From assembly GCA_963580285.1 (NCBI GenBank), contig OY757010.1, positions 64,626,406 through 64,690,405 on the forward strand: 64,000 bases of DNA, given 5' to 3'. Source of the stretch: Lucinisca nassula (taxonomy: Eukaryota > Mollusca > Bivalvia > Lucinida > Lucinidae). How positions within the stretch are numbered: the first letter of the stretch is position 1; each line of letters starts with the position of its first letter. Under the pieces are notes generated by a model, which was given only the letters and a program-made list of their open reading frames with translations, was not told the DNA's origin and did no database searches. This document shows positions 52,181 to 61,880 of this stretch, in pieces. Position numbers and translations under genes: made by a program.

Positions 52181-52408
52181 TTAACCAATTTTGTACCAGA
52201 AACCCCAAAATAGGTAAATTGCAAACAGTGCTGGCCAAAATAAGATGCCACAGAATGCAGCGTCTGATCACAGCCTACAAGGTTTGCAAAACATTCAGCC
52301 ATTTTCCAAATAAATTTGGAAGAAAACACAACCTTACAGCATTAGATTTTGAAATGGACTTGTGCTGTATGTGAGGTTGAAGGTTCCATTTAGTATAATG
52401 TGGGTTGA
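52181..52408. mobile_element. T2 MITE
   Basis: TTTAACCAATTTTGTACCAG to TCCATTTAGTATAATGTGGG, with an eroded hairpin around GATGCCACAGAATGCAGCGT. Confidence 0.65.
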
Positions 52409-52521
52409 TCGATCATAGAAAACTATGTAAGTTTCATAATTAATCCATATCCTGCTGAATAAATTAATTGAGCCACACCCATTTATGACTATCTACCAAT
52501 CAAATTACTTGATATAATATA

Positions 52522-52901
52522 CAGGCCTCATACTGACCAAGCTTTTCCATGCCCGAAAGGCCCGATTTTGAAGACTTAACCCTCATCCTGCAGAATATGA
52601 CAACCATTACCTTTGCAGATAGTGTAGATCCAGATCAGATGGCTTCTAAATCGGAAACTACACTGTTTGTAATGCAGTTTGTGAATTGAACAAATACATT
52701 ATATCAAGTAATTTAAATGGTAAATAGTCAGAACTGGATGTAGCAAAATGATTGTGTTCAGCAGGATAAGTGTTAAATAGTCCTTTTAAACAGATTCAGA
52801 ATATAGGAGGAAAAATCAAAATCTAAAAAGCCTGAAATCAAGAAGAAAAAAAAGCTCTAAAAGCCTGAAATCCTGTGTATGCCTGAAAAGTATGAGGCCT
52901 G
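52522..52901. mobile_element. Inverted-repeat element CAGGCCTCATACT, middle layer
   Basis: CAGGCCTCATACT and AGTATGAGGCCTG are inverted ends, flanked by the direct repeat AATATA (52516-52521 and 52902-52907). Contains GCCTGAAATC repeats and an inner T1. Possibly hAT-related by its CAGG end, but the duplication is 6 bp. Confidence 0.65.
52576..52776. mobile_element. T1 MITE, innermost layer
   Basis: TTAACCCTCATCCTGCAG to TTCAGCAGGATAAGTGTTAA, with TTAA at both ends and a weakened hairpin. Confidence 0.75.
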
Positions 52902-53056
52902 AATATATTGATTCAATTCATAAACTGCATGAGAAACAGTGTAGATCCTGATCAGAAGCCATCTGATCTAGATCTACACTGTTTGCAAAGGTAGAGTTTG
53001 TTATTGTCAGCAGAATACGGGTTAAATCAATTAATTGGCAATCCTCTAACACCTAC

Positions 53057-53174
53057 CCTAGCCCAGTGGCTAGCTCCGTTGTTGTCATTAAAGAGACTGT
53101 AATCTTCTGATGACCATAGTGGTTTTCCACTCTTGAGTGCCACCAGATTACCTCTGGTACCAGGATAGTGTACA
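53057..53174 (-). CDS. GALC: Galactocerebrosidase, internal exon 3 of 11 seen (nucleophile)
   Basis: 118 bp, acceptor CCATTGCAG, donor AGG|GTAGGT. VHYPGTRGNLVALKSGKPLW then SSEDYSLFNDNNGASHWAR aligns with human [20 protein letters not shown] then SSEDFSTLNSDMGAGCWGR with no gap. The Glu in SSED is the catalytic nucleophile of the retaining GH59 mechanism (Glu258 in the mouse structure numbering). The first base completes Gly with exon 2. Confidence 0.97.
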
Positions 53175-53255
53175 CTGCAATGGAAGATAGCCTTCATAAT
53201 CACTAGGATAAGATACCTATGCAATCTTATGTTTCATGCATATCAGAAAATGACA

Positions 53256-53356
53256 AAGGCCAGCCTTGGATGACTGGGTCAGATGCATATCTAATTGGTG
53301 ATCAGTGGGTCACAGGTTCCAATGCCACTGGGTCAGCAACTTTCTTGTAAAGATTG

Positions 53357-53400
<44 letters not shown>

Positions 53401-53900
53401 CTTCACCAGATTTTTATCAACATGCAGGTACAGGGGCAACATCCACATAAGTGGACCTCTTCCAGACAGCCAGCTTGCTGCACACATGGTTGATCTCACA
53501 CCAGATCTCCAGGTGTGTCTATTTCGAGGGTCTACAGACAAGAGCTTTCACTCTCTGCAATCTCTCTCTTGTCAGCTGCTTTCAGGTCATCTTGGGCCTC
53601 CCAGACCCACGCTTTCCTTCAACCTGTATGCCACAGGTTGTCTTGAATGCAACACTGAAGCATTCCACCTGTCTATACCAGCAGAGCTTTCTTTAACTAA
53701 CTCATCATGAAAGATTATTCAAATCTTACTGTGGTCATTCTCTCCCTTATACTGATTCAAGAAGGGCAGTTTAAGTTTGTGGCCAAAGAATGAGGACTGT
53801 ACTGGTTAACCATTTATGAACAAGCCTGCCCAGGAAAAGTGTGGTTAGGTAAACTGACAAATTTGGCAAGACCTAAATAATGTTGACTGGACCATTATTC
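53256..53900 (+). mobile_element. SINE1 split by a LINE tail
   Basis: Head AGGCCAGCCTTGGATGACTG with B-box-like GGTTCCAATGCC (53256-53343), then body GTCATTCTCTCCCTTATACT to AATAATGTTGACTGG (53735-53900). Confidence 0.65.
53348..53718 (-). mobile_element. Non-LTR retrotransposon 3' end with GAT tail
   Basis: On the minus strand, degenerate coding sequence with DPRNRHTWRSGVRSTMCAAS typical of LINE ORF2 C-termini runs into (GAT)n at 53398-53358. AAAGATT flanks both sides (about 53349 and 53710), a likely target duplication inside SINE1. Confidence 0.6.
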
Positions 53901-54187
53901 TCAAAACCAAACCAAAGCTTCTTTCAATTACCAAGATTTTTTGAGTAATGAATCATAGTTTGAAGGTCAGTTGTAAAGTAGATCAAATCGAGAGCATGTT
54001 GTGTGAGTTATTTGTCTATTTACAACTGACCAACAAACTCTGATTTATCACTGAAAAAATCACACACAAGAGCTGATCTATTTTGATTCTGACACTAAAA
54101 AATCAGCGTTTCTTTCAAATTCTCCAAAACATTCCGCCATTGTTAGAAGAAAACATGCTTACATTATTGACTGTATAACACACATTT

Positions 54188-54486
54188 TTGCCACCACCCA
54201 TTGGGGCTTGAAGAAATAGATGGCTGCATGATGCTTCCATGCAGAGCTGAAACCCACTGCACACAAGTACTGGTAAATCGCTTAGAGTATCTAAGCCTGC
54301 CCAGGCAAAGCGGTGTGAGTCGGCCCATCCATGCTTCTAAACCCTATTGGTTTCATTTGGCGACAGGGCTTGAGATGTCATTTCATCTCAATGTCGGGTA
54401 AAAGTCCCACAAAATTGGAAGCAACATCTCCAAAATGACCTATACAGTGTTGACGTGGACATTTAACCTCAAATCAAACAGAACAA
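54188..54486 (+). mobile_element. SINE2 with 13-bp target duplication
   Basis: 299 bp, head CCACCACCCATTGGGGCTTG, tail AACCTCAAATCAAACAG. Flanked by ATAACACACATTT at 54175-54187 and 54487-54499. Confidence 0.88.
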
Positions 54487-54758
54487 ATAACACACATTTA
54501 TGTCCTTGTGTAATGTTCTGAAGCGAAAAAATATTGCTTCACTGTCTTTGGTTAAGGATCTACGAGTGACGTCATAAAATAGCAGATAAATTACAGTTCC
54601 ATTCCATTGCCTTTGTAGGAGCGCTGTGTTAGTATAACCTTTCTCATTCAGGAAGAGAAAAAAAAGGAAAAAGAAACATGTTCATGTGTACAGGACACAG
54701 ATTTTAGCACCGCCATAAAGGCTTTGGCAAAATGGTACTTAATACCATTGCAACTCAG

Positions 54759-54825
54759 GGCCTGACAAATCCATTGCCCAACAGCGCAGGACAAGTCCAA
54801 ATTTTAGCTGGACAAATGATTTTTA
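54759..54825. mobile_element. MITE fragment, CAGGGCCTGACAAATCC end
   Basis: CAGGGCCTGACAAATCCATT then GGACAAGTCCAAATTTTAGC is shared with 59050-59120. Truncated at the pearl-like tail. Confidence 0.5.
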
Positions 54826-54947
54826 GCTCACCTGAGCCGAAGGCTCATTGGTGAGCTGATAGTATGGCCAGGCAAAAATTCTGTGTGTGTGTGTGTTCAC
54901 ATTTTCAAACGTCTTCTCCTCCGGAACCGCTGGGCCGATTGTAGTCA

Positions 54948-56115
54948 AATTTCATGTGGAGGCTCCATGGGGTGGGGGAACGAAAGTTTGCATTTTTGGT
55001 CTAGGTCACATGACCAAGATGGCCGCCATGCCCATATATGGTAAAAACCCTTCGAAAATCTTCTCCTCCGGAACCACTGGGCCGATTTGCATGAAACTTG
55101 GCATGTAGCACCTGGGACATGGGCCCATCATAAATTGCATAAATGGTGTCCCTGGGATGACCTTGACCTATTTTACGCCAAGGTTAAATTTGGTAACATG
55201 GGCATTTGTATGGGAAAAAGTAGAAATGTCTGATATCTTGCAAACTGTTACAAATAATGCCACTAAACCATATATATTCTTATTCCTTATGATGAGGCGC
55301 ATTAAGTGACATGGATTTTGGGACCCTGGGGCCCCCCGTGGGGGCATGCCCCACCCCCTTCTTTGCACAAAATGCTTAATATCTCGGAAACGGTTAAGAT
55401 CCCCACCCATAAACCATATATATTCTTGTTCCTTATGATAAGGCGCATTCAGTGACACAGACCTTTGGACATCAGGGTATCGGAGGGTCCCCGGGGTGGC
55501 ATGCCCCACCCTCTTTATTGCAAAAAATGCAAATTTCATGTGGAGGCTCCATGGGGTGGAGGAACGAAAGTTTGCATTTTTGGTCTAGGTCACATGACCA
55601 AGATGGCCGCCATGCCCATATATGGTAAAAACCCTTCGAAAATCTTCTCCTCCGGAACCACTGGGCCGATTTGCATGAAACTTGGCATGTAGCACCTGGG
55701 ACATGGGCCCATCATAAATTGCATAAATGGTGTCCCTGGGATGACCTTGACCTATTTTACGCCAAGGTTAAATTTGGTAACATGGGCATTTGTATGGGAA
55801 AAAGTAGAAATGTCTGATATCTTGCAAACTGTTACAAATAATGCCACTAAACCATATATATTCTTATTCCTTATGATGAGGCGCATTAAGTGACATGGAT
55901 TTTGGGACCCTGGGGCCCCCCCGGGGGGGCATGCCCCACCCCCTTCTTTGCACAAAATGCTTAATATCTCGGAAACGGTTAAGATCCCCACCCATAAACC
56001 ATATATATTCTTGTTCCTTATGATAAGGCGCATTCAGTGACACAGACCTTTGGACATCAGGGTATCGGAGGGTCCCCGGGGTGGCATGCCCCACCCCCTT
56101 TATTGCAAAAAATGC
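54948..56115 (+). repeat. 584-bp tandem duplication
   Basis: 54948-55530 and 55532-56114 are almost identical; for example AAATTTCATGTGGAGGCTCC recurs 584 bp apart. Near identity implies a recent event, or an assembly artefact. Confidence 0.85.
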
Positions 56116-56232
56116 TTAATATCTTGGAAACGGTTAAGATCCCCACCCATAAACCATATATATTATAGTTCCTTATGATAAAGCGCATTCAGTGACATGG
56201 ACCTGTGGAACCCCGGGGGAGGAGGGGCATGA

Positions 56233-56256
56233 CCCCCCCCCCCCCCCCCCCCCCCC
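56233..56256 (+). repeat. C24 homopolymer
   Basis: Twenty-four consecutive C residues, at a point where neighbouring units have CCCCACCCCC. The length may be unreliable. Confidence 0.9.
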
Positions 56257-56870
56257 GTTGAAGAAGTCTAAACCTCTTCAAAAGTTTCTTCTTCAGAACC
56301 ACCCACCAAAACATGCATTGACTTCTATCAACCTTTACATTCAGGTGTACTGGGGTTTACAGTAAGCAACTTTTTAAAAGAAATAAAATTACCCCTTTAA
56401 CAATTACATGTATTTCATCGATTTGGTTAAATATTAATAGCTTATTCTACAGTGTTTTGTAAAATACAGAATTTTATTGTACGAGTCTTCGACCTGCCGC
56501 CACCCCCTTTAGAATTGGAAGTAACACCTCAAGTAACCCTCCCCCTTTTTTGGTTTTTTTCAAAAAGTGACCAATTTCTTGAAAACTGTTCAGATCCCCA
56601 CCCATAAACAATATATATTCTTATTGCTTATGATAAGGGGCTTTAAGTGACTTGCATCTTGAGACCCTGGGGGCATGCCCCACCCCTGCATTACATAAAA
56701 TGCATCAAATATCAGAAACTGTTCAGATCATATATTTTCTTGTGATAAGTGGCATTTAGTTACATAGATCTTTGGACACCGTAGGTTAAATTGAGGGCCT
56801 CACCCCCTTTAGAAATGGTTAAGCATTCCACCCATTAACCATATATTTTCTCCTGACCTTTTAGCTCATC

Positions 56871-57249
56871 TAAGGCTTTATCTTGGCTAAATATAACTGA
56901 AAATTCAAACTCAAAATTTTCCAACTGATCTTCAAGAGTCAGGAATGTGATTAAGGACCACTTGGTCATACAGCCAAATGCTAAAAATAATCAATGCTTG
57001 CTGTCAGGTGAGCGTCTTCAGGACCATTCGTCCTATGGTTTATTTTATGACCAAGAAAAATTATACAGAAGGTTATAGATAGGAAATTTTGTAATTCTAA
57101 AATTCCAAGCCATTTTAAAGATGGTGTGAACTGCTGGGCAAGTGGTGAAACAAGTGTAATTATGTCAGGCACTGGGCCGTCAAAACAACACCTGCAGAAG
57201 GATAGCATAGCTGCCAGTTTGAGTATTTTGTCTGATACTATATAACCCA
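56871..57249. other. Unassigned
   Basis: No repeat or exon recognised; a GGACCATTCGTCCTATGG foldback near 57021 is the only structure. Confidence 0.35.
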
Positions 57250-57400
57250 TTTTTAAGCTGAACAGAATCTTCTAACAATACATATTAGAAGTCCATTTCA
57301 AAATTTAGGGGTGTCAGGTTGAGTTATTTATAGAATTTATAAAGAAAATGGCTGAACTTATTTTAGCAAACAGTGAAGACCCTGATCAGATGCCGCATGT
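57250..57400. mobile_element. T2 MITE, truncated
   Basis: TCCATTTCAAAATTTAGGGG, TGTCAGGTTGAGTTA and AAAATGGCTGAAC follow T2; the sequence stops in the hairpin (CCTGATCAGATGCCGCATG). Confidence 0.5.
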
Positions 57401-57404
57401 TTGT

Positions 57405-58822
57405 ACAACAGTATTTACCACATGTATTGTGGCTTACAGGCCTGAGCAAACAGTGTAAACCCTGATGAGATGCCACAGAATGTGGCATCTCATCAGGGTT
57501 TACACAGTTTGCCACTCATCCAGCTATTCTTGGTAGTAAATTGTACTTGTTATCCCCACGCTTTTCGAAGAAAAAGTGGGGATATTGTAATTGTCTCCGT
57601 CGTCCGTACGTCCGTACGTCCGTCCGTCCGTCTTACCGGACAACTCCTCCCACACTTTTAAGCTAGAAACTTAAAACTTTGGGAACTGATAGGTCTTTGG
57701 TCTGAGGAGTGCATGACACTTTCGGAATTTTGATCCTACCCCTAGGGGCCAGGCCAGGGGGTGGGGTGCCCCGGGGGTAAAATATCAAAGTTTTCCGAAC
57801 CTGGTTGTGTGACATATCAAATCGAACAGCATAATGAGTAGAATACATAACAATCAAAATTTGACCCCTAGGGTCAGGTTTGAGGTCACCAGAGGTCAAA
57901 AACTTGGATTTTCACCCCCATAACCCCCTTTTAACGATTACCGGATAACTCCTCCTACGCCGTTTCAGATAGAAACATGAAACTTTGGGAACTGATAGGT
58001 CTTTGGTCTGAGGAGTGCATGACACTTTCGGAATTTTGATCTTTCCCCTAGGGGCCAGGCCAGGGGGTGGGGTGCCCCGGGGGTAAAAAATCAGAGTTTT
58101 CAGAACCTGGTCGTGTGACATATCAAATCGAACGGCATAATGAGTAGAATACATAACAATCAAAATTTGACCCCTAGGGGTAGGTTTGAGGTCACCAGAG
58201 GTCAAAAACTTGGATTTTCACCCCCATAACCCCCTTTTTAACGATTACCGGATAACTCCTCCTATGCCCGTTTCAGATAGAAACATGAAACTTTGGGAAC
58301 TGATAGCTCTTTGGTTTGAGGAGTGCATGACACTTTCAGAATTTTGGTCCTACCTCTAGGGGTTAGGCCAGGGGGTGGGGTGCCCTGGGGGTAAAAAATC
58401 AAAGTTATCAGCACCTGGCCGTGTGACATATCAGATCGAACGGCATAATGAGTAGAATACATAACAATCAAAATTTGACCCTAGGGTCAGGTCTGAGGTC
58501 ACCAGAGGTCAAAAACTTGGATTTTCACCCCCATAACCCCCTTTTTAACGATTACCGGATAACTCCTCCTACGCCGTTTGAGAAAGAAACATGAAACTTT
58601 AGGAACTGATAGGTCTTTGGTCTGAGGAGTGCATGGCACTTTCGGAATTTTGATCTTAAGATTGGGTTTGGAGTTGCAATTGAGAACTTATAGAGGCGTA
58701 TCTTTAAAAAAGCGTGGGGATATGCGATGGCGTGCCATCGACTGCCCGATTCTAGTTCAATTTTACAAGAAGTATGGTAAAGAGTTGAGGTATCCAAATA
58801 TTTAGGGAAAATATGGTATTTG
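57405..58822. mobile_element. T3 MITE split by a pearl-like element
   Basis: Left part to 57550 with the perfect hairpin GATGCCACAGAATGTGGCAT; right part from 58758 (AATTTTACAAGAAGTATGG, GAGTTGAGGTATCCAAATAT). Confidence 0.65.
57551..58757 (-). mobile_element. Pearl-like element, 307-bp core, minus strand
   Basis: Minus-strand head AACTAGA (58757), hairpin CGATGGCACGCCATCG, TATCCCCACGCTTTT; tail AAAAGCGTGGGGATA at 57551. Three-plus core units, one more than in 42003-42909. It is inserted at TT in the T3 copy, matching AA on its own strand. Confidence 0.78.
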
Positions 58823-58873
58823 CCAATGTTCATTCTGGTGTTCTATGTCTATAATGGGCTAAAACTTCCATAC

Positions 58874-59004
58874 CCAATTATATCAACAACTTTACTCAGT
58901 GATGGATATCTGGCAATATCTGTTGAGATTGGTTCCCACAAATCATCTGCAGCTACAATCCTGACATGTTGGAGACCAGCCACATCCAAACTCTTCCTTA
59001 AAAT
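58874..59004 (-). CDS. GALC: Galactocerebrosidase, internal exon 2 of 11 seen
   Basis: 131 bp, acceptor CTTACAG, donor TTGG|GTATGG. ILRKSLDVAGLQHVRIVAAD, then DLWEPISTDIARYPSLSKVV and DIIG, align with human [40 protein letters not shown] and DVIG without gaps. It lies in the TIM barrel between the acid/base and nucleophile strands. Phase 0 at the start, two bases left over at the end. Confidence 0.97.
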
Positions 59005-59049
59005 CTGTAAGAGCAAGAACAGATAGACAAGAGATCCATGATTGATCTG

Positions 59050-59120
59050 CAGGGCCTGACAAATCCATTGCCCAGCTGTCCGGGACAAGTCCAAATTTTG
59101 GCTGGGAAAGTGATTTTTTA
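59050..59120. mobile_element. MITE fragment, CAGGGCCTGACAAATCC end
   Basis: Same 5' terminus as 54759-54825, here continuing into TTTATTTCACTTGCCC. Confidence 0.5.
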
Positions 59121-59214
59121 TTTCACTTGCCCAGAAAATGTATAGAATACGGTATATAGGGAATATTCTTAATTATATTGCTTAAGAGGGTTATCTATAG
59201 AGTCTGGTCCGGAT

Positions 59215-59395
59215 TTGGCAAACAGTGTAGACCCAGATGTGATGCCATGTTCTTGAATGTACAGTACAGGAATTTTAGTGTCAGAATGCAGCATCTGATC
59301 AGGGTCTTCACTGTTTGCTTACAGTACAGAAATTTTAGTGTCAGAATGTGCCATCTGATCAGGTTCTACACTTTTTGCTTAGAGAACAGGGATGT
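59215..59395. repeat. T-type hairpin arms in local tandem
   Basis: AATTTTAGTGTCAGAATGYR then CATCTGATCAGGKTCTWCAC recurs ~63 bp apart (59270 and 59332), next to a first arm AACAGTGTAGACCCAGATGT. Confidence 0.55.
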
Positions 59396-59559
59396 AAGGG
59401 TTACACAAAATGTTTACAGTTTAAGTCACCCAGTCAGGATCATTGTTCCAGCCTACACTCAGAGAACATCAACCCACCAGTACGGTCAGTGCTTTGATTA
59501 AATCTGAGTCAGTAGCTTCAGAGAATATTTCATTTCAAGTTTTTATATTCTAAGATGTA

Positions 59560-59830
59560 ACTTCTTTCTCAGTTGAGCGGAATCAGTGGACTTGAACCAT
59601 TTAAGCAATTTTGGTACAGGGCAAAAAAAAGAGGAACATTTCTGAGAAAACATTTTTGAAATTGAGCAATGGGCTTGAGAGCAAAATGTTATTTTAAGAT
59701 ATTTTTCAATTTTTATATCAGGTGGCATTTTCTATTTCTATCTCCGATGGCAATCTTGTTTAGTGGAGTGGAACCATTTTAGCAATTATGGTACAAAGCC
59801 ATTTCTATGAAATTCTTTTGAAATATTACA
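59560..59830 (+). mobile_element. Family B pearl-like relic
   Basis: TTCTATTTCTATCTCCGATGG, ATCTTGTTTAGTGGAGTGG and AACCATTTTAGCAATT resemble the ~150-bp units at 1286-2908. No termini remain. Confidence 0.45.
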
Positions 59831-60017
59831 TGAGTGTACATTTCATGAACATTTAATTTAAAACTTAAGTGAAATACACCACAACCTCTTCATAACATCA
59901 ATGAAGAGTGTAAGATTTTGCAGTCTATTAAAGATGAAACAGTTCTAAAAGGTCCCACTAACAAACAAATTATTAAGCTTTTGTAATAAAGAAAGACAAA
60001 ATGCCGACTTGTGTTTA

Positions 60018-60205
60018 TTAACCCTTATCATGCTGAACACGACAACCCCTACCTTTGCAAACAGTGTAAATCCAGATCAGATGGGATCTTCACTGTTTGT
60101 CATGCAGTTTGAGAATTTAACAAATACATTATATCAAGCATTTGATTGGTGGGTTGTCAGAAATGGGCGTGTCTAAATTAATTTATTCAGCAGAATAAAG
60201 GTAAA
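60018..60205. mobile_element. T1 MITE
   Basis: TTAACCCTTATCATGCTGAA to TTTATTCAGCAGAATAAAGG; the hairpin is shortened and the right TTAA decayed. Confidence 0.7.
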
Positions 60206-60408
60206 GCAACTTATTGTTGTTTTTTTTTCTTAAAATAACATATTATCTTTAAGCCAAAATTGGCATCAGGAGCAAACAGTGCTCTTAACAGAAGGACTTT
60301 TAACGCCTTGTTTATATGATTACAATTAAATGTCTTGGGCAAGGCAAACTGTGCCCTCATTATGGTCACTATGAACGGACAGAGACAATAAATGTTTCAT
60401 CCACTTAC

Positions 60409-60447
60409 CTCTGTGTACTGTATACTGAAGTTTCTCTCATTCCAAAT
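60409..60447 (-). CDS. GALC: Galactocerebrosidase, internal exon 1 of 11 seen (acid/base)
   Basis: 39-bp micro-exon, exactly 13 codons, acceptor TGTATTGCAG, donor GAG|GTAAGT. IWNERNFSIQYTE matches human IWNERSYNANYIK in length and frame. The Glu of the NE pair is the catalytic acid/base of GH59 (Glu182 in the mouse structure numbering). Phase 0 at both ends. Upstream exons (start of the TIM barrel and the signal peptide) must lie beyond 64000; none is seen at 60448-64000. Confidence 0.95.
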
Positions 60448-60459
60448 CTGCAATACAAA

Positions 60460-60545
60460 TCAGTGCCAGTCTGTTAAGCTTCACCAGCATACCAAGCTTG
60501 TTAGTGGCCAAATAAGTTAACTGTTCTAGCAAGCACAGAGGGTCC
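60460..60545. mobile_element. K-family MITE, half
   Basis: GTTAAGCTTCACCAGCATAC and GTTAACTGTTCTAGCAAGCA match one arm of 3104-3352. Confidence 0.45.
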
Positions 60546-60654
60546 TCATCATAAGGACAAATCTTGTTTCCTTGCATTTTACCATTATAAAGAATTTGGC
60601 ACTACGAAGATGCCCAATAAGAAGAGGTAAAATATGAAATAAAGGACCTTTTCT

Positions 60655-60760
60655 CCTTAATTACCCCAAGAAACAATTGTTGTGGAGATTTGTTAGAATC
60701 TCCTCACCGAGGCGATTCTAACAAATCTCCACAGCATTTTTTTCTTGGGGCATTAGTTTT
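60655..60760. mobile_element. P3-type foldback MITE
   Basis: TACCCCAAGAAACAATTGTT...GTGGAGATTTGTTAGAATCT pairs with GATTCTAACAAATCTCCACA...TTCTTGGGGCA. Confidence 0.75.
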
Positions 60761-60909
60761 CAAGGATCTTTTAATAAAGGCATTTCCAACCCAAGGGATC
60801 ACTGTGCTGATTGAAACCGAGGCTAAGCTTTGTTGTTATAACGAGGTTTGGCATTATAAAGAATGTTGGTATAAATAGTGTTGACTCTGTAGTATCTAGT
60901 AAAGCATTT

Positions 60910-61318
60910 TTTTGTTTGTTTGGATTGAGGTTTAACTTCCCTATCAACACTATTTACCGGTAGGTCATTTTGGACATGTTGCTTCCAATTTTGTGGGACT
61001 TTTATCCGACACTGAAATGAAATGACATCTCAAGCCTGGCACGCAATGAAACCAGTAAGGTTTATATGTACTGGATTGTCTGACACACAGCACTATGCGC
61101 GGGCAACTGAGAACTAAGCGGTTTACCAGTACCCATGTGTGGTTAGTTTCAGCTCTGAATGGAAGCATCATCCAACCCAATCTATTTCTCCAAGCCCTGC
61201 TGTTTGTTTGTTTGTTTGATTTGAGGTTTAACGTCCCCGTCAACACTGTAAAGGTCATTTTGGAGACATTGCTTCCTATTTTGTGGGAGCCCTGCTGTAT
61301 GGGGGCACTTCCAAACAT
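60910..61318 (-). mobile_element. SINE2 invaded by a truncated SINE2
   Basis: The outer copy runs from the TTTG tail at 60910 to the head at about 61203. A second, 5'-truncated SINE2 of 84 bp (61204-61287) is inserted near its head, flanked by AGCCCTGCTGT at 61193-61203 and 61288-61298. Confidence 0.78.
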
Positions 61319-61527
61319 GTACAGTGACACTTCAATGGCTGGAACACTGAAGGTTTGCTTACCATAGTGGAACCCTTTCTTCAGTCCCTAGGAAACTCCT
61401 CAAGGTAAGAGAGAGTGAACAGTAACTAAGAGAGATTTTCTTTTATCTTGCAAATTTATGCCCTGGGTACTCATTAGAATTGCCTCAATGAGCCACGATT
61501 CCATTGAGTATACACAACATACATTTA
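61319..61527. mobile_element. Tigger-like MITE, incomplete
   Basis: TACAGTGACACTTCAATGGC, TTGCTTACCATAGTGGAACC and a degraded P3 centre (GTACTCATTAGAATTGCCTC). It runs straight into the next copy. Confidence 0.6.
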
Positions 61528-61880
61528 TACAGTCGAACTTCGATGGCTCGAACACCGTTGGGACCACGAAATTCTGTTCGAGACAGAGGTGGTTCGAGCG
61601 ACTGAGGTTTACTCCCAGGAGCTGTCAAGAGGATAGTTTGGGGCTTCTTTTCGATTTTCTATAACATAAATGTATGCTGCGTGTACTCATTAGAATCGCC
61701 TCGTTGAGGCGATTCTAATGAGTACACGCAGCATACATTTGCAAGATAAGGAACGAAAATCTCCTTAATCATCCCCCACCATTTCTTATCTTAAGGATTT
61801 CCCCGGGGGGCTCAAGAGGGAGTTCGACTTAGCCATGGTAAACGAGCCAACGGTGTTCGAGCCATCGAAGTTCTACTGTA
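61528..61880. mobile_element. Tigger-like MITE with perfect P3 centre
   Basis: TACAGTCGAACTTCGATGGC to GCCATCGAAGTTCTACTGTA, TA-flanked. The centre 61663-61748 is an almost perfect 86-bp palindrome around GAATCGCCTCGTTGAGGCGA. Confidence 0.82.

Larger units (their letters stand above)
52440..53025. mobile_element. T1 MITE, outer copy of a three-level nest
   Basis: TTAA at 52440-52443 and 53022-53025. Left part to 52521, right part from 52902; joined it is a standard T1. It lies ~30 bp from the donor of the exon ending at 53057. Confidence 0.75.
54826..56870 (-). mobile_element. Pearl-like element, family D-related core, minus strand
   Basis: The tail hairpin AGCTCACCTGAGCCGAAGGC...GGTGAGCT lies at the left (54829-54859), next to a (GT)n run. 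The core has GGCCGCCATGCCCATATATG, CATATATATTCTTATTCCTT and CATGCCCCACCCCCTT. A clear head is not seen near 56870 (TTAGCTCATCTAAGG), so the 5' end is probably lost. Confidence 0.6.

Noticed and set aside
53305..53541. Poly-His, poly-Ile and poly-Met frames
   Set aside because: Three readings of the ATC/GAT microsatellite at the end of a LINE fragment.
54887..56094. Open frames with NKNIYGL and MAAMPIYGKNPSKIFSSG
   Set aside because: They come from the 584-bp duplicated pearl-like core; similar frames appear on both strands at 6636 and 7589 from the related family D core.
42249..58833. Repeated open frames of the type MTSGxLKPDPRGQILIVM in the 307-bp units at 42249, 42556, 57899, 58205, 58471 and 58833
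   Set aside because: They are the same tandem repeat unit read in both elements. The unit is 307 bp, not a multiple of three, so frames do not join and no start, stop or splice context supports coding.
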